From a virus, in IMG/VR virus record IMGVR_UViG_3300022198_003902, positions 1 through 23,585 of that record: 23,585 nucleotides of DNA; one strand, given 5' to 3'. A program made the position numbers and the translations under genes. Positions 13,580-21,519 of this stretch are shown in pieces. Under the pieces are notes generated by a model that saw only the letters and a program-made list of their open reading frames with translations, did no database searches and was not told where the DNA came from. Each line of letters opens with the position of its first letter. The first letter of the stretch is position 1.

Positions 13580-15499
13580 ATGCCTCTTCAGCAAATCAAA
13601 TTTTTACCGGGAATTGATAAACAAAATACCGAAGTCGGTGCAGATAATCGATGGGTAGATTGTGACAATGTTCGTTTTCGTTATGGACTTCCTGAAAAAG
13701 TTTCTGGTTGGGCTTCTTTAATCACGGATACGATTGTAGGTGTTTGTAGAAAGGAACATGCGTTTGTAGATATTTCTGGAAATAGATATGTTGCTTTAGG
13801 AACCGATAAATTTTTACTTATTTATTTTGAAGGTCAACTATATGATGTTACACCTTTACGAACTACATTAACTTCAGCGACCATTGCAACTACTAATGCT
13901 TCAGCGGTATGTACGATTACTACAGGAAGTGCTCATGGTTTAATTGCAGGAGATATTGTTTTATTAGACAATGTATCTTTACCTGCAGGAACAGGTTTTA
14001 CTGATGCAGACTTTGAAGATAAATTATTTCAAGTCACCGGTGTGACTTCCTCTACTGTATTTACCATTACACAAAGTTCAGCTGCAACAGCAACTGTTGC
14101 AACAGGAGGAAGTATAGATATTAAGCCTTATGAAAATGTAGGTCCTGCAGAACAATCGTATGGTTATGGTTGGGGAACCGATACATGGGGAGCAGGTGGA
14201 TGGGGAGAAGCATCTTCAGCGCAAGATGTTATTCTTGAACCAGGCCTCTGGTCTCTTGATAATTATGGACAAGTATTGATTGCAACCATTGCTAATGGTA
14301 AAACATTTACTTGGGATGCAGGAGCTGTTAATCCATTAACCGTACGAGCTTCTACTACCACTGCTAATTTTTCTACATCAGCGAATCCTACAGCAACTAG
14401 ATTGACGTTAGTATCTCCTACTACTCGTCACTTAATTCATTTTGGAACAGAGACAACTATTGGAACTCCATCCACTCAAGATGATATGTTTATTCGATTC
14501 TCGGACCAAGAAAACATTAATGATTATACTCCCACTGCTGTCAATACGGCGGGAACTTTTAGATTACAAGATGGAACAAAAATTGTAGGTGCATTAAAAG
14601 CAAAAGAAAATATTCTCGTTTGGACTGATAATGCTTTATATACCATGAAATATATTGGAGCTCCTTTTACTTTTGGATTTGAACAAGTAGGAACCAACTG
14701 CGGATTAATAGGAAAAAATGCGGTTATTGAAGTAGATGGTATTGCTTATTGGATGAGCTCTAATGGATTTTTTGCATTTGATGGTACAGTTAAAACATTA
14801 CCATGTTCGGTAGAAGATTATGTATATAATCAAATTGATGTGACGAAAGGTCAACAGATAGCAGCTGGTATTGATAACTTGCATACTGAAGTGATTTGGT
14901 ATTATACTTCTACCTCTTCTAATTTTAATGATCAGTACGTAGTTTATAATTATGGAGAAAGCTCTCCTCAATTACCTATTTGGTATATTGGAACAGAAGC
15001 AAGAACTTCTTGGATTGATGCTGTTGTCTATCCTAATCCATTTGCAACTAAATATGATTCTTCTGCATCGGGAACTTTTCCTGTGATTGTGGGGGAAAGT
15101 GGTTTAGGCCAAACTATTTTATTTGAACATCATGTAGGAACCGATCAAGTCAATCCAGATGGAACCACAACTGCTATTACTTCTTATATTAAATCTTATG
15201 ATTTTGATTTAGATGTACAAGGAACTAATGGAGAATTCTTTTTAGCTATGAGAAGATTCATTCCTGATTTTAAAAATTTACAAGGCAATTTAAGTGTAAC
15301 GATGTCGGTAAAACGATATCCATCAGAAGCAGATACTGCAACTGCTTTGAGTCCCTTTACGGTTACTACTTCTACCACAAAAGTAGATACCAGGACTAGA
15401 GGACGATTTGCTAATATTACAATAGCGAATAATAACATAAGTGAGGATTGGAGATTTGGAACCTTGCGTTTAGATTTACAACCGGATGGTAGAAGATAA
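13580..15499 (+). CDS. P22 gp10-like packaged-DNA stabilization / tail hub protein
   Basis: A 639-residue protein resembling the phage stabilisation (P22 gp10) family, which forms the hub below gp4 and holds packaged DNA in place. It opens QIKFLPGIDKQNTEVGADNR, followed by WVDCDNVRFRYGLPEKVSGW, a very typical start. Residues about 107-173 hold an FCCH-like insert (HG at 119-120, then GD) shared with the protein at 1726. Residues 194-210 are Gly/Trp/Tyr-rich (YGYGWGTDTWGAGGWGE). The rest looks like beta-propeller strands with ENILVWTDNALYTMKY and YWMSSNGFFAFDG. A strong GGAGGAGG site precedes ATG. The core tail function is well supported by pattern; the exact fold is inferred. Confidence 0.85.
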   Translation: MPLQQIKFLPGIDKQNTEVGADNRWVDCDNVRFRYGLPEKVSGWASLITDTIVGVCRKEHAFVDISGNRYVALGTDKFLLIYFEGQLYDVTPLRTTLTSATIATTNASAVCTITTGSAHGLIAGDIVLLDNVSLPAGTGFTDADFEDKLFQVTGVTSSTVFTITQSSAATATVATGGSIDIKPYENVGPAEQSYGYGWGTDTWGAGGWGEASSAQDVILEPGLWSLDNYGQVLIATIANGKTFTWDAGAVNPLTVRASTTTANFSTSANPTATRLTLVSPTTRHLIHFGTETTIGTPSTQDDMFIRFSDQENINDYTPTAVNTAGTFRLQDGTKIVGALKAKENILVWTDNALYTMKYIGAPFTFGFEQVGTNCGLIGKNAVIEVDGIAYWMSSNGFFAFDGTVKTLPCSVEDYVYNQIDVTKGQQIAAGIDNLHTEVIWYYTSTSSNFNDQYVVYNYGESSPQLPIWYIGTEARTSWIDAVVYPNPFATKYDSSASGTFPVIVGESGLGQTILFEHHVGTDQVNPDGTTTAITSYIKSYDFDLDVQGTNGEFFLAMRRFIPDFKNLQGNLSVTMSVKRYPSEADTATALSPFTVTTSTTKVDTRTRGRFANITIANNNISEDWRFGTLRLDLQPDGRR

Positions 15500-15684
15500 T
15501 GACTAAAATTGTAGTACGATTACCAGAACCAAAACAAGAATATGATGTTTCGAACCAGAAACAAATTAATAGAGCTATTAGTTCTATTGTAGAACAATTA
15601 AACTCTACTTATTTACAAGAATTAAAAGAAGATAGTGAACGCTATGCATGGTTTAAAGGTGGCAGCAGTGGAGGGGATTGTTAA
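15499..15684 (+). CDS. Small conserved-looking phage protein, unknown function
   Basis: A 61-residue protein with a beta N-terminus (TKIVVRLPEPKQEYDV), then one long helix (residues 19-48, QKQINRAISSIVEQLNSTYL) and a short aromatic, glycine-rich end. It joins both neighbours by TAATG overlaps, so its synthesis should be coupled to the gp10-like hub. I recall similar short proteins following the stabilisation gene in marine phages. A tail-needle-like or trimer-forming coiled-coil role could be imagined, but the length is far below P22 gp26 and no function can be assigned. Confidence 0.75.
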   Translation: MTKIVVRLPEPKQEYDVSNQKQINRAISSIVEQLNSTYLQELKEDSERYAWFKGGSSGGDC

Positions 15685-17156
15685 TGAGTTGTAACAATGT
15701 TAACGAACCTTTAGCATCAGCAACAGTATTAACTGCTTTTGGTGAACCTATTGCAGTTCCTATTTCACCTGTTGTTCAATTAGATGGTATTTATGGATTA
15801 GATACTAGAAAGTTTCAAACCTTTACAGCTGGTACAGGTGCTGTTTCTGCTAACGGAGTTATGCGTTGTGAAACAGGTACAGGTGCTTATGGTTATGGTG
15901 TGATACGATCTTTAAGAGTATTACGATACAGACCAGGTCAAGGAGCATTAACAAGATTTACAGCTAAATTTAGCACAGGTACAGCAGGTTACACACAAAG
16001 AGCAGGATTCTTTCAACAAGAAGGTGCGTTACAGATTGGATATGATGGAACTAGTTTTGGTGTATTACAATCTGCGGGTAAAGCATCTATTGTAGAATTT
16101 ACTATTACAGCAGCAGCTTCAGGATCAGAAACAGTAACTGTCACATTAAATGGAACAGCTTACAATATTGCAGTAACTTCTGGAACCATTGCTTTTAACA
16201 CATCACAACTTGGTGTTGCTACTTATGCTGGATGGACTACTTCTTACTATAATGGTAAACTTAGATTTGTAAGAACATCTAATGGTCCTACGGCAGGTTC
16301 ATTTAGTATCACTAGTACAGGTACTTTAACTGCTTCTGCGGTTACTTCATTACAAACAGGAGTTACCACTGTAGATACTTGGACACCACAATCAAGTTTT
16401 AATATTGATAAACTAGATGGCACTGGACCATCAGGTATGATTATAGATCCAACGAAATTTAACGTGTATCAAATTGATTTTAGATGGCTTGGTGCAGGTA
16501 TTATTAGTTTTGCTTTAGAGGATCAAGAAACAGGGACACTTATTTATTTTCATAGAATACATTATGTTAATCAAAACACTACTTTGCATATGGATAATCC
16601 AACTTATAGAATTGGATATGTTGCTGCTGATTTAACAGGAGGAGGTGGAACCAATGTTATAGTTGAAGGTGGTTCTATGATGGGAGCTATTGAAGGATTA
16701 ATTACTCCTACTTCTTATCCAGTTGCTTGTTATGGAGAACGAACAACTAGTTTAAGTTCAGGAAACTATGGTCATATTATAACCGTTAAAAATGATTTAA
16801 TTGATAATAATAAAATTACAACAAGAGAACTTATCATACAAAAAATATCAGTAGGTGCAACTGCTGCTGCATCTAATCCTTGTACAGTATTTTTATATTT
16901 AAACCCAACTTATTCTGTTAATTTACAATGGGATTTAGTACGAGAAAGTATTTTATGTTCTGATACAGATGGAACCATTACAGCTGCTAACTTTGTACCA
17001 TTAGCTGCATTTGCTATAACTTCTGGTGCTCCTGCTACCATTGATGTATCTGATTTACGAATTGTGATTCCACCTAATAATAGTATAGGTATGGCTATTG
17101 AATCATCTGGATTATTACAAACGATTCAAGGAACCATAACTTTCATTGAGGATTAA
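15684..17156 (+). CDS. Large beta-rich virion protein, possible tail or receptor-binding component
   Basis: A 490-residue protein. An in-frame TTG two codons earlier (15678) is less likely as the start than the ATG at 15684, which overlaps the previous stop (TAATG) and lies seven bases after GAGGGG. Residues 30-130 include QLDGIYGLDTRKFQTFTAGT and YGVIRSLRVLRYRPGQGALT. About 135-230 is a Ser/Thr-rich beta insert (VEFTITAAASGSETVTVTLN). About 235-330 contains FRWLGAGIISFALED and IYFHRIHYVNQN. The C-terminal part has KISVGATAAASNPCTVFLYL. I remember this as a common unnamed structural protein of marine podoviruses; a tail-surface role fits its place after the hub. Confidence 0.75.
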   Translation: MSCNNVNEPLASATVLTAFGEPIAVPISPVVQLDGIYGLDTRKFQTFTAGTGAVSANGVMRCETGTGAYGYGVIRSLRVLRYRPGQGALTRFTAKFSTGTAGYTQRAGFFQQEGALQIGYDGTSFGVLQSAGKASIVEFTITAAASGSETVTVTLNGTAYNIAVTSGTIAFNTSQLGVATYAGWTTSYYNGKLRFVRTSNGPTAGSFSITSTGTLTASAVTSLQTGVTTVDTWTPQSSFNIDKLDGTGPSGMIIDPTKFNVYQIDFRWLGAGIISFALEDQETGTLIYFHRIHYVNQNTTLHMDNPTYRIGYVAADLTGGGGTNVIVEGGSMMGAIEGLITPTSYPVACYGERTTSLSSGNYGHIITVKNDLIDNNKITTRELIIQKISVGATAAASNPCTVFLYLNPTYSVNLQWDLVRESILCSDTDGTITAANFVPLAAFAITSGAPATIDVSDLRIVIPPNNSIGMAIESSGLLQTIQGTITFIED

Positions 17157-17158
17157 TT

Positions 17159-17509
17159 ATGGCAAACGTATATAAAAACGCATTCTATGATCCAACTACA
17201 ACATCCGCAGAGACGGTGTATACTTGTCCTTCGGAAGCTAGAGCTATTTTTCAAACCGTACAGATAACCAATGAATCAGGTGGTAAAATTGTTAAAGTAT
17301 ATATTTATGATAACTCTGCTAGCACTCAATATCTAATTGCTTATGCCGATATATCAGGTCCTACGATTTGTAATTTATTAAAAGGATCCGTGGTTCTAGA
17401 AGAAAACGACGAGTTAAGGATTGAAACTTCTGTCACATCTGGTATAAGTGGAACAGCCGCTTTATTAGAAGTAAGCAGGGTTTATATAGCAGAAGTAGGA
17501 GGAGCATAA
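17159..17509 (+). CDS. Small beta-sandwich-like virion protein
   Basis: A 116-residue protein with regular beta strands: AIFQTVQITNESGGKIVKVY, then ADISGPTICNLLKGSVVLEE, then ELRIETSVTSGISGTAALLE. It has no signal peptide, membrane helix or catalytic motif. GAGGA six bases before ATG supports the start, and it follows the large virion protein with a two-base gap. The pattern resembles small phage proteins that accompany the upstream structural protein, possibly as a head or tail decoration. No named family is recognised. Confidence 0.7.
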   Translation: MANVYKNAFYDPTTTSAETVYTCPSEARAIFQTVQITNESGGKIVKVYIYDNSASTQYLIAYADISGPTICNLLKGSVVLEENDELRIETSVTSGISGTAALLEVSRVYIAEVGGA

Positions 17510-17510
17510 A

Positions 17511-17759
17511 ATGCCGTTTATTGAAGAAGGAGATGTCGCATATACTTTTATCAATGGTAAAAAAGTACCAGTGGTTAAATGCGAAACCGAAGTAGTATTA
17601 AGAAATAAAGTAACTAATCAAGAATACAGTTCAGATGAAGAAGCCGTTCAAGATATAAATAATCCAAGTACACCTACAAAACAAGAGGATGTAACTAGGT
17701 CTGTCAAGATAAAAGTGGCTGCAATGCCGCCTTTAGGAGCTTCTTCAAAAGAGTTGTAA
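17511..17759 (+). CDS. Small hypothetical phage protein
   Basis: An 82-residue acidic protein: beta hairpin near the start (VAYTFINGKKVPVVKCETEV), then a charged linker (residues 38-65) and the C-terminal segment VKIKVAAMPPLGASSKEL. A strong AGGAGGAG site lies six bases before ATG. It ends the structural run before a 75-base gap. I recognise no function. The conserved-looking C-terminal tail could be a short docking peptide, but that is only a guess. Confidence 0.7.
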   Translation: MPFIEEGDVAYTFINGKKVPVVKCETEVVLRNKVTNQEYSSDEEAVQDINNPSTPTKQEDVTRSVKIKVAAMPPLGASSKEL

Positions 17760-17834
17760 AAAGTTATTTTTTAGTTTAAATTACACGTTCCAGGACTATT
17801 GTGCCTGCCTTATTGTTAACAAATTACAAGGAAT
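17760..17834. other. 75-base gap before the ejection-protein genes
   Basis: The gap is AT-rich with a possible 4-bp stem CAGG/CCTG (around 17792-17808) and the palindrome GTTAAC. There is no TATAAT with a partner box and no T-run terminator. AAGGA (17828-17832) is only two bases from the ATG at 17835, an unusually short spacing. It may hold a weak promoter or processing site; nothing decisive is visible. Confidence 0.3.
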
Positions 17835-19868
17835 ATGATATCAAGATCACAGATGAATAGACAATTATATAACATGGGCGGAGAAGGAATTATGCAAGTA
17901 GCTCCTCAACAAAATTCTATGCCTTCAGATATGCAAGGTGAACAATATAGACCTATTGCAGAAAATTTAGCAAACGATCCTAAACAAGCAATTGAAGTCA
18001 TCGTTAAGATGTTAATGGAACAAGGTATTCCAGAAGAAGAAGCAAGAAGAATTGCAATGGAGATGATCCAAACTGTTGCACAAACAGGTAGTTTGGAAGA
18101 ATTTGATAATGAAGAAAGAGTAGAAGCAAGATTTGGTGGAAGAATAGGATACGCTAATGGAGGCATTGGTAGTTTAGTTAATAGAGAACAATATGGATTT
18201 GGAAGTATTGTTAAAGGAGTAGTAAAAGGTGTAACAGGAGCAGTAAAAGGTGTAGCCAACGCAGTTAAGTCTGTTGCGAAATCTCCCATAGGAAGGATTG
18301 CACTAACTGTTGGTGCAACAATGGCATTAGGTGGTTTAGGTGTTGGAGCAGGAATGTCACCATTTATGGGTGGAGCATTAAGAGCAGGACTTGCTAACTT
18401 AGCAGTGCAAGCTGCATCAGGACAAGGAATTGATTTAAAACAAGGTTTAATAGCTGCAGGATTAGGAGGAGTAACTTCTTCTTTAGGTGCAGGAACAGGA
18501 ACAGGGACCGAAGCTAGTGGAGCAGGAGCTACCAATTTTGCACCAGATCCTTTTCAAGAAGCAGCATTAGGTAATCCTACAGTTTCTGCTTTTGAACCAT
18601 CTGCATTCGCGCCAGATCCTTTTCAAGCAGCAGCTGTACCATCCCCAGATACTTATGCAAATATAGCAGGAGGAGCAGCTGATATTGGAGGAGAAGCGGC
18701 ATATACAAGTGCTTTTGATTATCAAAATACACCAAGTGTATTTGATACAAGTGCTCAAGCATCTATTACAGGAGGACCTGGAACTGGAATTCCAACAAGT
18801 GATTTCACTAATTATCCTGTTTATGATCCCACGGATCTTGGAGGTGGAGTTGTAGGAAGAGAACCTATATTAGGAAAATTTGGTCAAACAACTGGTTTAC
18901 GTTTAGATAATCCAGAGCTAGCAGGTTTTACTAATGTTGAAGGTGGTTCTCCTATGAATATTTTAGGACCAGGGGGTAGAGTAGAAACATTTAAAGAAGC
19001 ATTAGGTCAAGGAAATTATTTAGATGCATTAAAACAAATTTCAGGGACAGCTATGGATTATCCAGCAACTAGTATTGGTTTAGCATCTTTAGCTTCAACA
19101 GCTGCTATTCCGGAACCACCAAAACCAGAAGATTTTCCATCTAACGAAGAATATCAAAAAGCAGTTGCGGAATATCAAACTAGATATGCTGAATATCTAA
19201 AACAAAATCAATCAGGACTTTTACCATCTAGTGCTAAAAATCCTTATTATGCAGCAAATGGTGGAAGAATAGGATATGCTTTTGGAGATTTAGTAAGATC
19301 TTCAGGAGTAGTTTCAGCTGCTATGAATGCTGGTGATGCTCCTTCAAGTGCACCTTCTGGATCTGGAATAGGTGGATTATTATCTAGACTTATAAGAAAC
19401 AATCCTAGTATTTTTTCTGTTGTAAAAAACACATCTTCTCCTTTAAATACAATTCAAAAATTACTTGCTAGATATTATGGAAATATAAATCCAACATTAA
19501 GTTCAGAAGAAGTAGAAAAATATGCAAGAGAAAAAGCAGCATATGGTGGAAGAATGGGATATGCTTATGGATCCGTAGATGAAGGAATTATGGCTGCTCC
19601 GCAAATAGCTCAACAAATGGGAATGCCAGTAGGAAACCCTAGACAAAATCAACAAGGCGTAGCTGAATTAGATTATAGAGACCAAGGTGGATTTGTTCCA
19701 CCAATTGGTGTAAAAGAAAGAGCAGATGATATTCCTGCAATGTTATCTAATAATGAATTTGTATTTACTGCAGATGCTGTTAAAAATGCAGGTAGAGGAG
19801 ACCCAAATGTGGGAGCTCAGAAAATGTATACATTAATGAAAAGACTTGAAAGCGGAGGAATGGTATAA
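17835..19868 (+). CDS. Probable internal/ejection virion protein, Gly/Ala-rich, with GGRIGYA motifs
   Basis: A 677-residue protein. The N-terminal helical part (1-95) opens MISRSQMNRQLYNMGGEGIM. GGR(I/M)GYA occurs three times (residues 101-107, 476-482, 571-577). A Gly/Ala-rich, hydrophobic stretch (about 152-225, with LTVGATMALGGLGVGAGM) could insert in membrane. A 10-residue repeat, FAPDPFQ(E/A)AA, is found at 235-244 and 258-267. The C-terminal 65 residues (DYRDQGGFVPPIGVKERADD, then LSNNEFVFTADAVKNAGRG) form a module I recall from marine podovirus virion proteins. The start is chosen by the conserved-looking N-terminus, although the AAGGA spacing is only two bases. A role in DNA ejection is inferred from position and composition. 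Confidence 0.75.
   Translation: MISRSQMNRQLYNMGGEGIMQVAPQQNSMPSDMQGEQYRPIAENLANDPKQAIEVIVKMLMEQGIPEEEARRIAMEMIQTVAQTGSLEEFDNEERVEARFGGRIGYANGGIGSLVNREQYGFGSIVKGVVKGVTGAVKGVANAVKSVAKSPIGRIALTVGATMALGGLGVGAGMSPFMGGALRAGLANLAVQAASGQGIDLKQGLIAAGLGGVTSSLGAGTGTGTEASGAGATNFAPDPFQEAALGNPTVSAFEPSAFAPDPFQAAAVPSPDTYANIAGGAADIGGEAAYTSAFDYQNTPSVFDTSAQASITGGPGTGIPTSDFTNYPVYDPTDLGGGVVGREPILGKFGQTTGLRLDNPELAGFTNVEGGSPMNILGPGGRVETFKEALGQGNYLDALKQISGTAMDYPATSIGLASLASTAAIPEPPKPEDFPSNEEYQKAVAEYQTRYAEYLKQNQSGLLPSSAKNPYYAANGGRIGYAFGDLVRSSGVVSAAMNAGDAPSSAPSGSGIGGLLSRLIRNNPSIFSVVKNTSSPLNTIQKLLARYYGNINPTLSSEEVEKYAREKAAYGGRMGYAYGSVDEGIMAAPQIAQQMGMPVGNPRQNQQGVAELDYRDQGGFVPPIGVKERADDIPAMLSNNEFVFTADAVKNAGRGDPNVGAQKMYTLMKRLESGGMV
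18537..18635 (+). repeat. Two 30-nt direct repeats coding FAPDPFQ(E/A)AA
   Basis: 18537-18566 and 18606-18635 are near-identical 30-base segments in the same frame, separated by 39 bases, in the linker after the hydrophobic region of the 677-residue protein. Confidence 0.75.
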
Positions 19869-20671
19869 TGGCTGAATTACAACAAACACAAATATTACCA
19901 GCACCGTTTATTGAAGCTGCCGGTAAAACTTATTTAGATGAACTAACATCAGCCGTTGGTGGTATTAAAGGACTTGATCTTTCTAAATTATATGGATCTC
20001 AATTTGTTGCTGCACCAGGAGCATTACAAACTCAAGCAGAACAATTAGCAGGTGGACTAGGAGGATATCAACCTTATTTACAAGCAGCACAAGCTGCAAC
20101 AGGACCTACAGCTTACCAAGCTTATATGTCTCCTTATCAACAAGATGTTATTAATACTGCATTACAACAATATGATATTCAAGCACAAAAAGGTTTAGGC
20201 AATATATCTCAACAAGCAATTCAAGCAGGTGCATTTGGTGGTGGTAGAGAAGGAGTGCAAAGAGCTGAGTATCAAACACAATCAGATTTAAATAGAGCAG
20301 CTTTACAAGCACAATTATTACAACAAGGTTTTGGTCAAGCACAACAATTAGCAGCTAATCAATTTACTCAACAAATGAATTTAGCGCAAAACGCTCCTGC
20401 GTTATTGGGACAACAAATTTCAGCATTGAGTACATTAGGAACTCAACAACAAGCTCAACAACAAGCTGCATTAACAGCGCAACAACAATTAGCGCAAGAA
20501 CAAGCGTATCAACCTTTAAAAGCAGCTCAAACATTAGGTAGTGGTGTAACTCAATTAATTGCAGGATACCCAGGTCAAACACAACAAACACTGTCACCTT
20601 CTCCAACTGCATTACAAACTGGATTAGGAACTGCTGCTACGTTAGCTGGAATATATAAATTATTACGATAA
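19868..20671 (+). CDS. Gln/Ala-rich helical internal virion protein
   Basis: A 267-residue protein that is almost wholly helical and rich in Gln, Ala and Leu. It opens with ILPAPFIEAAGKTYLDEL. The middle holds PYLQAAQAATGPTAYQAYMS, DVINTALQQYDIQAQKGLGN and AGAFGGGREGVQRAEYQTQS, a pattern I recall from virion proteins of marine podoviruses. Residues 190-220 are nearly poly-Gln/Ala. GGAGGA eight bases before ATG, plus a TAATG overlap with the previous stop, support the start. Low charge and long helices fit an ejection protein that unfolds on delivery, as in P22 and T7 core proteins. No enzymatic motif is visible. Confidence 0.75.
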   Translation: MAELQQTQILPAPFIEAAGKTYLDELTSAVGGIKGLDLSKLYGSQFVAAPGALQTQAEQLAGGLGGYQPYLQAAQAATGPTAYQAYMSPYQQDVINTALQQYDIQAQKGLGNISQQAIQAGAFGGGREGVQRAEYQTQSDLNRAALQAQLLQQGFGQAQQLAANQFTQQMNLAQNAPALLGQQISALSTLGTQQQAQQQAALTAQQQLAQEQAYQPLKAAQTLGSGVTQLIAGYPGQTQQTLSPSPTALQTGLGTAATLAGIYKLLR

Positions 20672-20673
20672 CT

Positions 20674-21510
20674 ATGTCTAAAATATTAAAACGACCTATG
20701 TTTAGAAAAGGAGGATCTACCAACGAAGGTGTAGTGTCTTTAGCACAACCTAGAAGACAATATGCTTATTCTAATTTCGAAGATTTAATGAAACAATTTC
20801 CTGAATCAGCATCTGCAATTAAATCAGGTGTAGCTAGAGAAGCATTAATATCAGCATTTGCGGGACAAGGTAGAACTAAAGATGAGCGATTAGGAGATTT
20901 ATTAATTTCTGGTGGATTAAATCTTATGTCGGCAAGACCAAGAGGAAATATTTTTGCTACGGCTGCTGAATCATTCAAAGAGCCAACCGCTCAGTTATTA
21001 AAAGAAAAACAAGCAGAAGATGCATTTAAAAGACAAATTAGATTGCAAGCGATTACGGGTGCAATAAGTGATGAAGAAAAAATGAAATTAGCTCAAGTAA
21101 GAGCTCAAAAAGAATATGCAAAAGATAAACTTCTTAGCGAAGAACGAAGAAAAATAGATATAGAAAAAGAATTAAGTAAAATTTATGGACCACAAATAAA
21201 AGATGGAATGGAATTAAGGGGAGCAATTATAGATAGAGAATCAAGAGCTAAAATGGCAAAAACATTAGTAGATATTGAAAAAGGAAAAATAACAGGGCCA
21301 GGTAATCAACCTTTAGTGGGGGCAAATGTGTCTCGTGCACCTATTGTCGACGGAAGAATAACTAACGAAGAATTTTTAGATAAAAAAACTAAAGAACCAG
21401 ATCCTAATTATTATATACCAGGCAAGTTTTATGTTAATCACGATGGTAGTGTTTACTTGTATCAAGGCAAAAATAAATTTAAAAGAATAGATGGTTATCA
21501 AGGCCAGTAA
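20674..21510 (+). CDS. Basic helical internal/ejection-like virion protein
   Basis: A 278-residue protein. The N-terminus has KRPMFRKGGSTNEGVVSLAQ, echoing the GGEGIM start of the 677-residue protein. Residues 30-110 hold short helices and a GLNLMSARPRGNIFATAAES segment. Residues 110-205 form a long, highly charged coiled-coil-like region (Lys/Glu/Arg). The last 60 residues are a small beta unit (YYIPGKFYVNHDGSVYLYQG). It follows the previous stop by two bases without a clear ribosome-binding site, so coupling is likely. It is probably part of the ejection complex; function is inferred from neighbours. Confidence 0.7.
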   Translation: MSKILKRPMFRKGGSTNEGVVSLAQPRRQYAYSNFEDLMKQFPESASAIKSGVAREALISAFAGQGRTKDERLGDLLISGGLNLMSARPRGNIFATAAESFKEPTAQLLKEKQAEDAFKRQIRLQAITGAISDEEKMKLAQVRAQKEYAKDKLLSEERRKIDIEKELSKIYGPQIKDGMELRGAIIDRESRAKMAKTLVDIEKGKITGPGNQPLVGANVSRAPIVDGRITNEEFLDKKTKEPDPNYYIPGKFYVNHDGSVYLYQGKNKFKRIDGYQGQ

Positions 21511-21519
21511 GGAAAACTT

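Noticed and set aside
17760-17834. Intrinsic terminator or tRNA in the gap before the ejection genes
   Set aside because: Only a 4-bp stem without a T run and no cloverleaf could be found.
17906-18535. Antisense open frame of 209 codons within the 677-residue gene
   Set aside because: It is a Pro/Ala-rich shadow of the Gly/Ala-rich sense sequence, with no ribosome-binding site or recognisable domain; every other gene is on the + strand.
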